Assembly (NCBI RefSeq): GCF_003417535.1
Contig: NZ_QVLS01000005.1
Location: 69,501-133,500, forward strand
DNA from: Hydrogenophaga borbori
GTDB lineage: Bacteria > Pseudomonadota > Gammaproteobacteria > Burkholderiales > Burkholderiaceae_C
Direction of reading: 5' to 3'
Length of the DNA stretch: 64,000 bases
Part shown: positions 41,611-50,598 of the stretch, one piece after another
Position numbering within the stretch: position 1 is the first letter of the stretch
Layout of the letters: every line of letters begins with the position of its first letter
Made by a program: the position numbers and the translations under genes
Notes under the pieces: generated by a model
Told to the model about the DNA's origin: nothing
The model's database searches: none
Seen by the model: only the letters and a program-made list of their open reading frames with translations

Positions 41611-42756
41611 TCAGTCCAGCGCGCCGCGCGCGTCCACCCGCAGCACGCGCTCCACGCGGCCCGTGAGCAGGCCGCCGCGCACGCCGATCAGGTGGTCGTG
41701 CAGGTTCACGGTGGGGTCGCAGTGGCCCGGCACCAGCCAGACCGTTTCGCCCAGCGCGGGCAGGGCCGGGCCATGCAGCACGCCGTGCTCGTCGCCGCCG
41801 TTGGCGAACGCCAGGCCCTCGGGCAGCCAGACGCGCGGCAGGCCGCTGTCGATGGCATGGCTCTTGTGGCCGGCGTCGACCACGGCGCGTCCCTCGGGCC
41901 GGCTCATCACCTGCGCCTTGACGAACAGCGCGTGCTCGAAGCCTGGCGCGTTCTCATCGGCGGTGTTGGCGGCGTAGTCGGCGTCCATGAAGAGGTAGGA
42001 GCCGGCCTGCAGCTCGCCCCACTGGCCGCTGGCCGCCTCGTGCACGAAGGTGCCGGTGCCCGCGCCCGTGACCAGCGGCACCGCCAGGCCCGCGCCTTCG
42101 ATGAGCGCGCGCGTGCGCGCCACGGCCTCGGCGGCGCGGGCCACGGTGGCGCGGCGCTGCTCGGGCGTGCGCTGGTGCTGTGCCGCGCCGTGGTAGGCCT
42201 GCAGGCCGGCGAAGCGCAGCGCGGCGTGCGAGGCGACGGCCCGCGCCAGCGCCACGGCCGGCTCGCCCGGCGCCGCGCCGCAGCGGCCATGGCCCACGTC
42301 GATTTCCACCAGCACGTCGATCGCGCCCGGCGCCCGCACGCCGGCTTCGGCCAGGGCGTGCGCGAGCCGCTCGATGCCGAGGGCGCTGTCCACCGCCAGG
42401 GCGAAGCGCGTGCCGCCCGCGCGCACGGCGCGCGCCAGGCGCGCCAGCTTGGTCGGGTCCACCACCTCGTTGGTGATGGTGATGTCGGTGACGCCGGCGG
42501 CGGCCAGCGCGAGCGCCTCGCCGGTCTTCTGCACGCACACGCCCACGGCGCCATGCGCCATCTGCAGCTTCGCCAGCTCGGCGCACTTGTGCATCTTGGC
42601 GTGCGGGCGCAGCCGCAGGCCGCGCGCCCGGCACCAGTCGGCCAGCCGATGCAGGTTGCGCTCCATGGCGTCCAGGTCGATCACCAGCGCGGGCGTGTCG
42701 ATGGCGGCCACGCCCTGGCCGACCAGGCCGAGGAAACGCTCAGGCGCTGCGCTCAT
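41611..42756 (-). CDS. PLP-dependent D-threonine aldolase-type enzyme (DSD1 family)
   Basis: 381 aa. Fold-type III PLP enzyme: DTPALVIDLDAMERN, PLP lysine in LRPHAKMHKCAEL, VLVEIDVGHGRCG, GTGTFVHEAASG and the C-terminal metal ligands PGHCDPTVN. Homologues include D-threonine aldolase, 3-hydroxy-D-aspartate aldolase and D-serine deaminase; the substrate cannot be settled. Its first 17 bases overlap the end of the histidine-phosphatase gene, giving a two-gene unit. Confidence 0.88.
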   Translation of the reverse strand: MSAAPERFLGLVGQGVAAIDTPALVIDLDAMERNLHRLADWCRARGLRLRPHAKMHKCAELAKLQMAHGAVGVCVQKTGEALALAAAGVTDITITNEVVDPTKLARLARAVRAGGTRFALAVDSALGIERLAHALAEAGVRAPGAIDVLVEIDVGHGRCGAAPGEPAVALARAVASHAALRFAGLQAYHGAAQHQRTPEQRRATVARAAEAVARTRALIEGAGLAVPLVTGAGTGTFVHEAASGQWGELQAGSYLFMDADYAANTADENAPGFEHALFVKAQVMSRPEGRAVVDAGHKSHAIDSGLPRVWLPEGLAFANGGDEHGVLHGPALPALGETVWLVPGHCDPTVNLHDHLIGVRGGLLTGRVERVLRVDARGALD

Positions 42757-43390
42757 CCAGCACCCCCTGGTCGTCGCTCACCTGCAGGTGGCCCACATCG
42801 CCCCAGCCCACCAGGGCCAGGCCTTCGGGCGACCACAGCAGGCGGTTGATGGCGCAGTTGGCGAGCTGCCAGCTGCGCGGGGCCTGCAGCTCCAGCCGGG
42901 TGGCGGCGCGGTAGAGCACGTCCAGCACGCCGCCGTGCGCGACCAGCAGGATCTGCTCGCCCGGATGGCGCGCGGCCAGCTCCAGGGCCGCGCCCACCAC
43001 GCGCTCGCGCAGCTCCAGCAGGGTTTCGCCACCGGGCGGCGCGAAGTCGGGCATGCGCTTGCGCCAGGCCAGGGTTTCGGTGGGGTAGCGCAGCTCCAGC
43101 TCGTCCCAGGTGTGGCCTTCGAAGCGTCCGAAGCCGCGCTCGCGCAGGCCGATGTGCGCGTGCACCGGCAAGGTGCGCGTCTCGGCCACCGCCTGGGCGG
43201 TGTCGCGCGCGCGCTTGAGGTCGCTGCTGTAGATGGCGGCGATGGGCTCGTCGCGCAGGGCCTCGGCCAGGCGACCGGCCTGCCAGCGGCCGTGGTCGTT
43301 GAGGTCGATGTCGGTGTGGCCCTGGATGCGCGTGTCGCGGTTCCAGGCGGTCTCACCGTGGCGCACGGCCAGGAGGCGGGTGACTTGCAA
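42740..43390 (-). CDS. Histidine phosphatase family protein (phosphoglycerate mutase-like)
   Basis: 216 aa from the chosen start. Catalytic LLAVRHGETAWN (RHG), substrate region IYSSDLKRARDTAQAV, Glu motif GFGRFEGHTWDEL and second His in LLVAHGGVLDVL. Similar proteins are called phosphoglycerate mutase 2 or alpha-ribazole phosphatase. TTG at 43390 begins 4 residues before the conserved strand, as in the family; an in-frame ATG at 43456 would add 22 residues and overlap the divergent kinase start. Confidence 0.88.
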   Translation of the reverse strand: MQVTRLLAVRHGETAWNRDTRIQGHTDIDLNDHGRWQAGRLAEALRDEPIAAIYSSDLKRARDTAQAVAETRTLPVHAHIGLRERGFGRFEGHTWDELELRYPTETLAWRKRMPDFAPPGGETLLELRERVVGAALELAARHPGEQILLVAHGGVLDVLYRAATRLELQAPRSWQLANCAINRLLWSPEGLALVGWGDVGHLQVSDDQGVLDERSA

Positions 43391-43454
43391 GGGGCGTCCG
43401 TGGGGTGGGTCGATCTGGATGAAATGTACCGGTCCTTGCGAGACAATGCCGCGC

Positions 43455-45812
43455 ATGGCCACGCCCGATGGCGACTTCTCATCGCTGTTCAACTTCCTGC
43501 CGATCGGCGCCTACCGCAGCGCCCCCGACGGCCGGATGATCCGGGCCAACGAGGCCCTGGTGCGCTTCAACGGCCACGACAGCGAGACCGCGCTGATCGC
43601 CGGCGTCGGCGACATCGCCTCCGAGTGGTACGTGGACCCGCGCCGGCGCGACGAATTCCGCCACCTGCTCGAACGCGACGGCTTCGTGCGCGGCTTCGTG
43701 TCGGAGGTCTACCGCCACAAGACGCGCGAGCGCGCCTGGGTCAGCGAGAACGCGCACGCCGTGCGCGACGGGGCAGGCCAGGTGTTGCACTACGAAGGCA
43801 CGGTGGAAGACATCACCGAGCGCGTGCAGCAGCAGCGCTTCCTCCGGGAACAGCAGGAGCGCATGCAGGCGCTGGCGGACCAGATTCCCGGCGTGGTGTT
43901 TTCCATCGTCGTGCGCCACGACGGCACGCGCCGCTACCGCTACGTGAGCTCGGGCGCACGCGAGTTGCTGGGCGTCGAGCCCGAGGCCCTGGTGGACGAC
44001 CCCACGCTGATCTCGCGCCTTCTGCACCCGGACGAAGGCCTGCGCCTGGCGGCCGAAACGCAGGCGCTGCTGGATGGCAAGGCGGTGCTCTCGGGCGAGT
44101 TTCGCGTCGTCACTCCCGATGGCGTCCTCAAGTGGGTGCACAACCGCTCCTGCGAGGTCTACCGCGACGAGGAGGGCGTGCACCGCGTAGGCGTTCTGCT
44201 CGACATCACCGAACCCAAGCGCATGGAAGAGGCGCTGCACCGCAGCGAGGCGCTCTGGAAGATGGCGCTGGAGAGCGCGGGCGACGGCGTGTGGGACTGG
44301 AACCTGGTCACGGGCGAGGAATACCTGTCCGACAGCCTGCTGTCGATGTACGGCTATTCGCGCGAGGACTTTCGTGGCTTCGCCGCCGACCTGGACGAGC
44401 GCACGCACCCGGACGACCTGGCCGCCATGCTCGTCGCGCGCCAGGCGCATTTCGAGGGGCGCATAGCCGCCTACCGCAACGAGCACCGGGTTCGCACGCG
44501 CGATGGTCGTTGGATATGGGTGCTCACGCGCGGCGCCGCGGTGGAGCGCGACGCCCAGGGCCGCCCGACGCGCCTGGTCGGCACGCACACCGACATCACC
44601 GAGATCAAACAGGCGGAGGAGCAGCAGCGCCAGTTCGAGGCGCAGTTGCGCGAGCGCCAGAAGATGGAGGCCATTGGCACCCTGGCCGGCGGCGTGGCGC
44701 ACGATTTCAACAACCTGCTGGCGGCCATCCTGGGCAACCTGGTGCTGGCCCGCGAGGACGTCGGACCCGAGCATCCCGCGCAGGAAAGCCTGGCCGAGAT
44801 CAATCGTGCGGCCATCCGCGCCCGCCAGCTCGTGCAGCAGATCCTCACCTTCAGCCGCCGCCAGGCCCAGACCATGGAGCGGCAAGCCCTATTGCCCCTG
44901 GTGGACGAAGCGCTGCGCCTGATGCGCACGCTGCTGCCGGCGGGCGTGCGCCTGGACACGCGCTTGTCGCCGGCACCGCTGTATGTCATGGCCGACGGCA
45001 CCCAGGTGCAGCAGGTGCTGATGAACCTGTGCAGCAACGCCTGGCAGGCTTTCTCGGGCCGTGCCGGCGAGATCACCGTGGCCCTGGGCCCCGAATCCGT
45101 GGACGCCGCGCGGGCGCTGCGCCTGGGCGGCATGGGCCCCGGTGACTATGCCTGCCTGAGCGTGGCCGACAACGGGCCCGGCATGGACGCCGATACGCGG
45201 CGGCGCGTGTTCGAACCCTTCTTTACCACCAAGCCGCCCGGCGAAGGCACGGGACTGGGGCTCGCGGTGGTGCACGGCATCGTGAAAGCGCACAAGGGCA
45301 CCATCACCCTGGACAGCACCCCGGGGCAGGGCACCCGGTTCGATGTCTACCTGCCGCTGGCGGCGGGGGACGGCGCCCCGGTCGCGCCCTTGCCCGCAGC
45401 GCGCACCGACCCGGCGCCGCTGCACGCCCTGAGCGGACGGCATGTGCTGTACGTGGACGACTACGAGGCGCTGGTGGGGCTGGTGCAGCGCCTGCTCGGC
45501 CGCCACGGCGTGCGGGTGACGCCGTTCGCTTCGGGCGAGACGGCCCTCGACTGGCTCAAGGCCCACCCCGATGAGCCCGCGGATCTGCTGGTGACGGACC
45601 AGAACATGCCAGGCCTGTCGGGCCTGGACGTGGCGCGCGCCGTGCGGCTGCTGCGCCCGGCCTTGCGCGTCGCCATCGTGTCGGGGCAGGTGAACGAGTG
45701 GCTGGTGAGCGAGGCCGCCGCCGCCGGGGTGCACGAGGTGCTGTCCAAGCAGGACAGCATGGACGCGCTGGCGCTGGCGATCCGGGAACTGTTGGCCGCC
45801 GCGCCGGCCTGA
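43455..45812 (+). CDS. Soluble PAS hybrid histidine kinase with C-terminal receiver
   Basis: 785 aa, no membrane segment. Three PAS/PAC units (about residues 5-125, 140-260, 265-390; each closes with an EDITERV/DITEPKR/DITEIKQ segment), then H-box AIGTLAGGVAHDFNNLLAAI, N-box QVLMNLCSNAWQAF, G boxes VADNGPGMD and GEGTGLGLAVV, and a receiver (VLYVDDYEALV; DLLVTDQNMPGLSGL; IVSGQ; LSKQDS). All key residues are intact. It must sense something cytoplasmic through PAS domains. ATG at 43446 is an alternative start. No response regulator gene is adjacent. Confidence 0.92.
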   Translation: MATPDGDFSSLFNFLPIGAYRSAPDGRMIRANEALVRFNGHDSETALIAGVGDIASEWYVDPRRRDEFRHLLERDGFVRGFVSEVYRHKTRERAWVSENAHAVRDGAGQVLHYEGTVEDITERVQQQRFLREQQERMQALADQIPGVVFSIVVRHDGTRRYRYVSSGARELLGVEPEALVDDPTLISRLLHPDEGLRLAAETQALLDGKAVLSGEFRVVTPDGVLKWVHNRSCEVYRDEEGVHRVGVLLDITEPKRMEEALHRSEALWKMALESAGDGVWDWNLVTGEEYLSDSLLSMYGYSREDFRGFAADLDERTHPDDLAAMLVARQAHFEGRIAAYRNEHRVRTRDGRWIWVLTRGAAVERDAQGRPTRLVGTHTDITEIKQAEEQQRQFEAQLRERQKMEAIGTLAGGVAHDFNNLLAAILGNLVLAREDVGPEHPAQESLAEINRAAIRARQLVQQILTFSRRQAQTMERQALLPLVDEALRLMRTLLPAGVRLDTRLSPAPLYVMADGTQVQQVLMNLCSNAWQAFSGRAGEITVALGPESVDAARALRLGGMGPGDYACLSVADNGPGMDADTRRRVFEPFFTTKPPGEGTGLGLAVVHGIVKAHKGTITLDSTPGQGTRFDVYLPLAAGDGAPVAPLPAARTDPAPLHALSGRHVLYVDDYEALVGLVQRLLGRHGVRVTPFASGETALDWLKAHPDEPADLLVTDQNMPGLSGLDVARAVRLLRPALRVAIVSGQVNEWLVSEAAAAGVHEVLSKQDSMDALALAIRELLAAAPA

Positions 45813-45818
45813 GGCGCC

Positions 45819-46481
45819 TCAGCGTGGCACTTCGATGTTGACCTGCCGCAGGCCCGCGGGCGGCGCCGGGAAGCCCTGCAGCGCGGCGTCGAGCATGGCC
45901 GTCCACAGCGCGGGTGTGCTGTTCCAGCGACCATCGTGCGCGGCGCGCGTTTCGTACACCACGCGCCCGCTGGCGGCGTCGCGGATCACCAGCGACACCG
46001 CGCGCTGGTAGTAGGGGGTCTCGAAGCGCGGGGCCATCATGGGAAAGAAGACCACCTGGCCGGTGCCCGTGACCACGTAGTCGCGCCCGGGCATGGCGAA
46101 AGGCGATCCGAAGGGGCCCCAGCCCCAGGTGTCCCAGGGGTCTTCCCAGGGCGCGCGCGGTAGGCGCACGTTGCTGGCGCCCACCTGAACCGCCCAGGGG
46201 GCCGACACGTTGGCGGCGGCGCGCGTCCAGCCCAGCTTGGCCAGCGCGGCCTCGGCGTAGCGCTCCAGCTCGTCCTGGCCGCGCGCGGCGCGCTGGTCCT
46301 GTTGCTGCGAGGGCAGGCGCTCGAAGCGGTAGACCTGCGGCGGCGTGGGCACCGCCGCATGGGCCGCGCGGTCCTGCCAGCGCGGAAAGCTCTCCACCTG
46401 GTTGTCGACCAGGATGACGGACGCGCAGCCCGACAGCAGCAGCGCGGCCAGGGCAAGGACGAAAAGGCGGATCGAGGGCAT
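45819..46481 (-). CDS. DUF4136 lipoprotein
   Basis: 220 aa. Lipobox LLSGC (Cys19) after MPSIRLFVLALAALLLSG. The mature part (FPRWQDRAAHAAVPTPPQVY; LAKLGWTRAAANVSAPWAVQ; VSLVIRDAASGRVVYETRAA) follows DUF4136, a lipoprotein family of unknown function. A Trp/Gly/Pro-rich loop (EDPWDTWGWGPFGSP) sits in the middle. Probably outer-membrane attached; converges with the hybrid kinase gene. Confidence 0.85.
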   Translation of the reverse strand: MPSIRLFVLALAALLLSGCASVILVDNQVESFPRWQDRAAHAAVPTPPQVYRFERLPSQQQDQRAARGQDELERYAEAALAKLGWTRAAANVSAPWAVQVGASNVRLPRAPWEDPWDTWGWGPFGSPFAMPGRDYVVTGTGQVVFFPMMAPRFETPYYQRAVSLVIRDAASGRVVYETRAAHDGRWNSTPALWTAMLDAALQGFPAPPAGLRQVNIEVPR

Positions 46482-46534
46482 GGACGTCTCCTGCGTTGAG
46501 GGGCCCTTCGTGGCTGGCGTGGTGCGGATGCGCC

Positions 46535-47458
46535 TCAGCTGGCTTCGGTGGCGATGGGTATGACCGCGCGCGGCGCGGCCGGGTTCCCCTGCGGCGCGGG
46601 CGCGGCGCAGGGCTGCGCGGCCGGCGCGGCCACGGGCTCGTCGTCGAAGGCCTTGTCGCCGCTGTCGTCCGGCACGCCGGTGGCGCGCAGCGTTTCAAAC
46701 GGAAACAGCGCGCGGTCCATCAGGTGGCTGGGCACCACGTTCTGCAGCGCGCTGGCCATGTTCTCCACCCGGCCGGGGTACTTCTTCTCCCACTCGCGCA
46801 GCAGGTTGCCCACCTGCTTGCGCTGCAGGTTTTCCTGGCTGCCGCACAGGGTGCAGGGAATGATGGGGAACTGGCGCAGCTCGGCCCAGCGCACCAGGTC
46901 TTTCTCGGGCACGTAGGCCAGGGGCCGGATCACCACGTGCTTGCCGTCGTCGCTCACCAGCTTGGCCGGCATGCCCTTGAGCTTGGCGCCGAAGAACAGG
47001 TTGAGCAGCAGGGTCTGCAGGATGTCGTCGCGGTGGTGGCCGAGCGCGATCTTGGTGGCGCCGAGTTCGTCGGCCACGCGGTAGAGGATGCCGCGGCGCA
47101 GCCGGCTGCACAGGCTGCACAGGGTCTTGCCCTCGGGGATCACGCGCTTGACGATGGAATAGGTGTCCTGGTTCTCGATGTGGAACCTCACGCCCAGCTT
47201 CGTCAGGTACTCGGGCAGCACGTGCTCGGGGAAGCCGGGCTGCTTCTGGTCGAGGTTGACCGCGATCAGTTCGAACTTCACCGGCGCGCGCTGCTGCAGC
47301 TTCAGCAGGATGTCGAGCAGGCCATAGCTGTCCTTGCCGCCCGAGAGGCAGACCATGACGCGGTCGCCTTCCTCGATCATGTTGTAGTCGACGATGGCGC
47401 GCCCGACCTCGCGGCACAGCCGCTTCTCGAGCTTGTGGTTTTCCAGTTCAATGTTCAT
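46535..47458 (-). CDS. ttcA: tRNA 2-thiocytidine synthetase TtcA
   Basis: 307 aa. PP-loop [17 protein letters not shown] pair [12 protein letters not shown] and the later cysteine motif PCTLCGSQ that bind the Fe-S cluster, plus [16 protein letters not shown]. Thiolates C32 of tRNAs. ATG at 47458 has AAGGA 6 bases upstream; the ATG at 47464 is too close to that site. The Ala/Pro-rich C-terminal tail (about 40 residues) is not conserved. Confidence 0.95.
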   Translation of the reverse strand: MNIELENHKLEKRLCREVGRAIVDYNMIEEGDRVMVCLSGGKDSYGLLDILLKLQQRAPVKFELIAVNLDQKQPGFPEHVLPEYLTKLGVRFHIENQDTYSIVKRVIPEGKTLCSLCSRLRRGILYRVADELGATKIALGHHRDDILQTLLLNLFFGAKLKGMPAKLVSDDGKHVVIRPLAYVPEKDLVRWAELRQFPIIPCTLCGSQENLQRKQVGNLLREWEKKYPGRVENMASALQNVVPSHLMDRALFPFETLRATGVPDDSGDKAFDDEPVAAPAAQPCAAPAPQGNPAAPRAVIPIATEAS

Positions 47459-47504
47459 GGCCATTCCTTGGCGAGCGCCAGCCCGCATAACCCGGCGATG
47501 CCAC

Positions 47505-47577
47505 GGAGCCGGCTTCGCCGGGCCGTCGGCATCGCCCCCCTGGAGGGGGGAGGCGCGCAGCGCCGCAGGGGGTGTCT
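47505..47577. repeat. Intergenic repeat-like element, possible copy 3
   Basis: The gap between ttcA and folB holds GGCTTCGCCGGG, CCCCCCTGGAGGGGGG and CGCAGCGCCGCAGGGGG. Block order and type resemble the repeats at 21510 and 29670, but identity is lower. No gene or terminator is seen in it. Confidence 0.4.
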
Positions 47578-47581
47578 CTGT

Positions 47582-47956
47582 TCACCACTGCCCGCTTTCC
47601 ATGCGGATGGCGACCTCGCAGTCCTCGAAGATTTCCAGCTTGGCGATCTTCACGCGCACGCCGATCACGCCGGGCAACTGCATGAGCCGGCGCGTGAGCT
47701 TGCCGATCAGGCTCTCCAGCAGGTTCACGTGCTCGGCGGTGCACTCGTCGATGATGATCTGGCGCACCTTGCGGTAATCGAGCACGTGGGTGATGTCGTC
47801 GTCCTTGGGCAGCAGGGGCTGCGTGCCCTGGTTGAGCTCGGCGTCCACCTGTATGGGCTGCGGCGCGTGTTTTTCGCGGTCGAGGATGCCCAGGTTGGCG
47901 TCGAAGCGCAGGCCGGTGAGGGTGAGGATCTGGGTGGCGGCGGTCGTGGGGATCAT
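47582..47956 (-). CDS. folB: Dihydroneopterin aldolase
   Basis: 124 aa. Family features: LTLTGLRFDANLGILDREK (with the catalytic-region Asn/Gly), VLDYRKVRQIIIDEC, HVNLLESLIGKLTRRLM and VRVKIAKLEIF. Makes 6-hydroxymethyl-dihydropterin in folate synthesis. Starts 7 bases after the stop of an SDR gene that looks like a pteridine reductase, consistent with a pterin unit. Confidence 0.93.
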   Translation of the reverse strand: MIPTTAATQILTLTGLRFDANLGILDREKHAPQPIQVDAELNQGTQPLLPKDDDITHVLDYRKVRQIIIDECTAEHVNLLESLIGKLTRRLMQLPGVIGVRVKIAKLEIFEDCEVAIRMESGQW

Positions 47957-47963
47957 GCGGTCC

Positions 47964-48740
47964 TCACATGAGGGAGAAGTCGCGCTCGAAGCGCATCAGG
48001 TGCTGGCCGCCGTCCACCAGCAGCGTGGTGCCGGTGATGGAGCCGTTGTCCAGCGCGAAGGCCACGGCGGCGGCCACGTCGGCCGCGGTGGAGGAGCGGC
48101 CCAGCGGCGACTGGCGGTGCAGCTGCTCGAAGCGCTCGTCGCTGAGCAGGTGGCTGGTGAGCGTGAGCCCGGGTGCCACGCCCACCACCCGCACGCGCGG
48201 GGCCAGGGCCAGGGCCAGCATGGTGTTGGCCGCCTCCAGCGCCGCCTTGGACAGGGTGTAGCTGAAGAAGTCGGGGTTCATGTTCCACAGTTTCTGGTCC
48301 AGCAGGTTGACCACCGCGCCGCGCGCGTCGCGCTCGGCCAGGTGGGCGTGCAGGGCCTGGGCCAGCAGCACGGGCGCGCCGGTGTTGGCGCGCAGGTGGG
48401 CTTCCATGGTGGCGAAGTCGAAACTGCCGGCGCTGTCGTGCTCGAAGGTGGAGGCGCTGTTGACCACCGCGTCCACGGCGCCGAAGCGCGCGGCCACGGC
48501 GGGCAGCAGGGCGCGCGCGCCGGCCTCGTCCGACAGGTCGGCGAAGAAGGTGTGGGCGCTGCCGGCGCGGCCGCTCGCGGCCTCGCAGTCGGCCGCCGTC
48601 TGGCGGGCCTCGTCGAGCGAGTGGCGGTGGTGCACGGCCACGTTCCAGCCGGCGCGCGCCAGGGTGAGGGCGATCTCCCGGCCCAGGCGCCGGCCGGCGC
48701 CGGTGACCAGCGCGGTGCGGGGCGGATGAGGGGAGGGCAT
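47964..48740 (-). CDS. SDR oxidoreductase, pteridine-reductase (FolM-like) type
   Basis: 258 aa. NADP-binding motif TGAGRRLGREIALTLA (the GRRLG form is typical of pteridine/dihydromonapterin reductases), NSAS strand, catalytic YTLSK and VVGVAPGLT. Reduces a pterin or related substrate; adjacency to folB strengthens this. ATG at 48740; the longer frame to 48872 runs antisense into the divergent methyltransferase gene. Confidence 0.87.
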   Translation of the reverse strand: MPSPHPPRTALVTGAGRRLGREIALTLARAGWNVAVHHRHSLDEARQTAADCEAASGRAGSAHTFFADLSDEAGARALLPAVAARFGAVDAVVNSASTFEHDSAGSFDFATMEAHLRANTGAPVLLAQALHAHLAERDARGAVVNLLDQKLWNMNPDFFSYTLSKAALEAANTMLALALAPRVRVVGVAPGLTLTSHLLSDERFEQLHRQSPLGRSSTAADVAAAVAFALDNGSITGTTLLVDGGQHLMRFERDFSLM

Positions 48741-48756
48741 GGGTGACAATCGGCGC

Positions 48757-49881
48757 GTGAACGCCCCATTCGTGAACCAGCCCGGGAGTGTAGCCAGCGC
48801 CCTGTCGGCGCGCATCGGCACGGCCATCGACGCGGCCGGTGGCCACATCCCCTTCGAGCGCTTCATGAGCATGGCGCTGTACGAGCCGGGCTTGGGCTAC
48901 TACGCCACGGCCACGCCCAAATTCGGCCATTTCCCGGCCCAGGGCAGCGATTTCGTCACCGCACCCGAGCTCACGCCGCTGTTCGCCCGCGCGCTGGCCC
49001 GCCAGGTGGCGCAGGCCCTGCAGGCCACGGGCACGCGCGAGGTGTGGGAGTTCGGCGCCGGCAGCGGGGCGTTGGCGGCCGGGCTGATCGCGGCGCTGGA
49101 CGCGGCGGGCGAGCGCCTGGAGCGCTACACCATCGTCGACCTGCCGGGCGAGCTGCGCCAGCGCCAGCGCGAGCGCCTCGCGGCCTTCGGCGACTGCGTG
49201 CGCTGGGTCGAGGTGCTGCCCGAGCGCTTCGAGGGCGTGCTGGTGGGCAACGAAATCCTCGACGCCATTCCCGTGACGCCGCTGGCGCGCCTCGGCGGGG
49301 TCTGGCACGAGCGGGTGGTCGTGCGCGCCGGCGAGGGCTTTGCCTGGGCGGACCGGCCCACCGCCCTGCGCCCGCCGCTGGCGGTGCCCGGCGAGCACGA
49401 CTACACCACCGAGGTGCACCCGCAGGTCGAGGCCTTCGTGCGCACCATCGCCGACCGGCTCGCGCGCGGCGCGGCCCTGTTCATCGACTACGGCTTCCCC
49501 GAGGCCGAGTACTACCACCCGCAGCGCCACATGGGCACGCTGGTGGCGCACCGCGCCCACCGCAGCGACGACGCCGTGCTCGATCACCCGGGCGAGAAGG
49601 ACATCACCGCGCACGTGAACTTCACCGGCGTGGCGCTGGCGGCGCAGGACGCGGGGCTGGACGTCATCGGCTACACCAGCCAGGGGCGCTTCCTCATCAA
49701 CCTGGGCCTGGTCGAACTCGCCCAGGGCGCCGACCCGCGCGAGCGCTCGCGCATGCAGATGCTGGTGCTTGAGCACGAGATGGGCGAGCTGTTCAAGGTC
49801 ATCGCGCTGGCGCCGCCCGCCAGCGCCGGGGGCTGGACGCCGATCGGCTTCGCGCAGGGCGACCGCACCCACCGGCTCTGA
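48757..49881 (+). CDS. SAM-dependent methyltransferase, NDUFAF7/MidA family
   Basis: 374 aa. DUF185 signature: GHIPFERFMSMALYEPGLGYY, GSDFVTAPELTPLFARALA, WEFGAGSGALAAGLI (SAM site), LVGNEILDAIPV and ALFIDYGFPEAEYYHPQR. The human homologue methylates an arginine in respiratory complex I. GTG at 48757 gives the family-like MNAPF start; ATG at 48739 would overlap the divergent SDR start. Confidence 0.92.
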   Translation: MNAPFVNQPGSVASALSARIGTAIDAAGGHIPFERFMSMALYEPGLGYYATATPKFGHFPAQGSDFVTAPELTPLFARALARQVAQALQATGTREVWEFGAGSGALAAGLIAALDAAGERLERYTIVDLPGELRQRQRERLAAFGDCVRWVEVLPERFEGVLVGNEILDAIPVTPLARLGGVWHERVVVRAGEGFAWADRPTALRPPLAVPGEHDYTTEVHPQVEAFVRTIADRLARGAALFIDYGFPEAEYYHPQRHMGTLVAHRAHRSDDAVLDHPGEKDITAHVNFTGVALAAQDAGLDVIGYTSQGRFLINLGLVELAQGADPRERSRMQMLVLEHEMGELFKVIALAPPASAGGWTPIGFAQGDRTHRL

Positions 49882-49883
49882 GC

Positions 49884-50078
49884 ATGATCCGCTGGATGAT
49901 CGTCATCTTCCTGGCGCTGCTGCTCATCAGCTGGGCCACGCCGCTGCTGCGCCGCCTGGGCCTGGGTCGGCTGCCGGGCGATCTGCGTTTCCGCGCCTTT
50001 GGCCGCGACTGGTTCCTGCCTTTCGCCAGCACCGTGCTGCTGAGCTTCATCGCCAGCCTCATCGGCTACCTGGTCTGA
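49884..50078 (+). CDS. DUF2905 small membrane protein
   Basis: 64 aa. Two transmembrane helices (MIVIFLALLLISWATPLL; FLPFASTVLLSFIASLIGYL) around the conserved loop GLGRLPGDLRFRAFGRDWF. Function unknown. Begins 2 bases after the methyltransferase stop, so probably co-transcribed. Confidence 0.92.
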   Translation: MIRWMIVIFLALLLISWATPLLRRLGLGRLPGDLRFRAFGRDWFLPFASTVLLSFIASLIGYLV

Positions 50079-50122
50079 GCCCGCGGGCTTGCAATCGGCG
50101 CGCCGGCCTTCATCTGGGGGCC

Positions 50123-50572
50123 ATGAACGCCCCCGCCGCCCCCCTGCACCTCGTCTGCCCGCACTGTGGCACCACCAACCGGCTCGCGCCCGACGCGCTG
50201 GACCGCGCGCCGGATTGCGGCCGCTGCCACGCCCCGCTGTTCACGGGCGCGCCGGTGGCGCTGGACGAGGCCGGCCTGCGCAAGACCATCGAACGCTCCA
50301 GCCTGCCGGTGCTGGTGGACTTCTGGGCGCCCTGGTGCGGCCCCTGCCGTGCGATGGCCCCGCAGTTCGAGGCGGCGGCGCGCGAACTCGAGCCGCGCGT
50401 GCGGCTGGTGAAGCTCAACACCGAAGAGGCGCCCGGGCTGTCGGCGGCCATGAACATCCGCAGCATTCCCACGCTGGCGCTGTTCTCGGGCGGCCGCGAG
50501 ATCGCGCGCCAGCCCGGCGCCATGGGCGCGGCCGACATCGTGCGTTGGGTGCGCGCCCACCTGCCCCGCTGA
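50123..50572 (+). CDS. trxC: Thioredoxin 2
   Basis: 149 aa. N-terminal zinc ribbon (CPHCGTTNRL and CGRCHAPLF) then a thioredoxin fold with WAPWCGPCRAMAPQF and the cis-Pro region RSIPTLALF. TrxC is the zinc-containing cytoplasmic thioredoxin, usually OxyR-induced; no OxyR site is obvious here. Begins 44 bases after the DUF2905 gene. Confidence 0.95.
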   Translation: MNAPAAPLHLVCPHCGTTNRLAPDALDRAPDCGRCHAPLFTGAPVALDEAGLRKTIERSSLPVLVDFWAPWCGPCRAMAPQFEAAARELEPRVRLVKLNTEEAPGLSAAMNIRSIPTLALFSGGREIARQPGAMGAADIVRWVRAHLPR

Positions 50573-50598
50573 GTGGGCGCGGCCTATCATCGGCCGCC

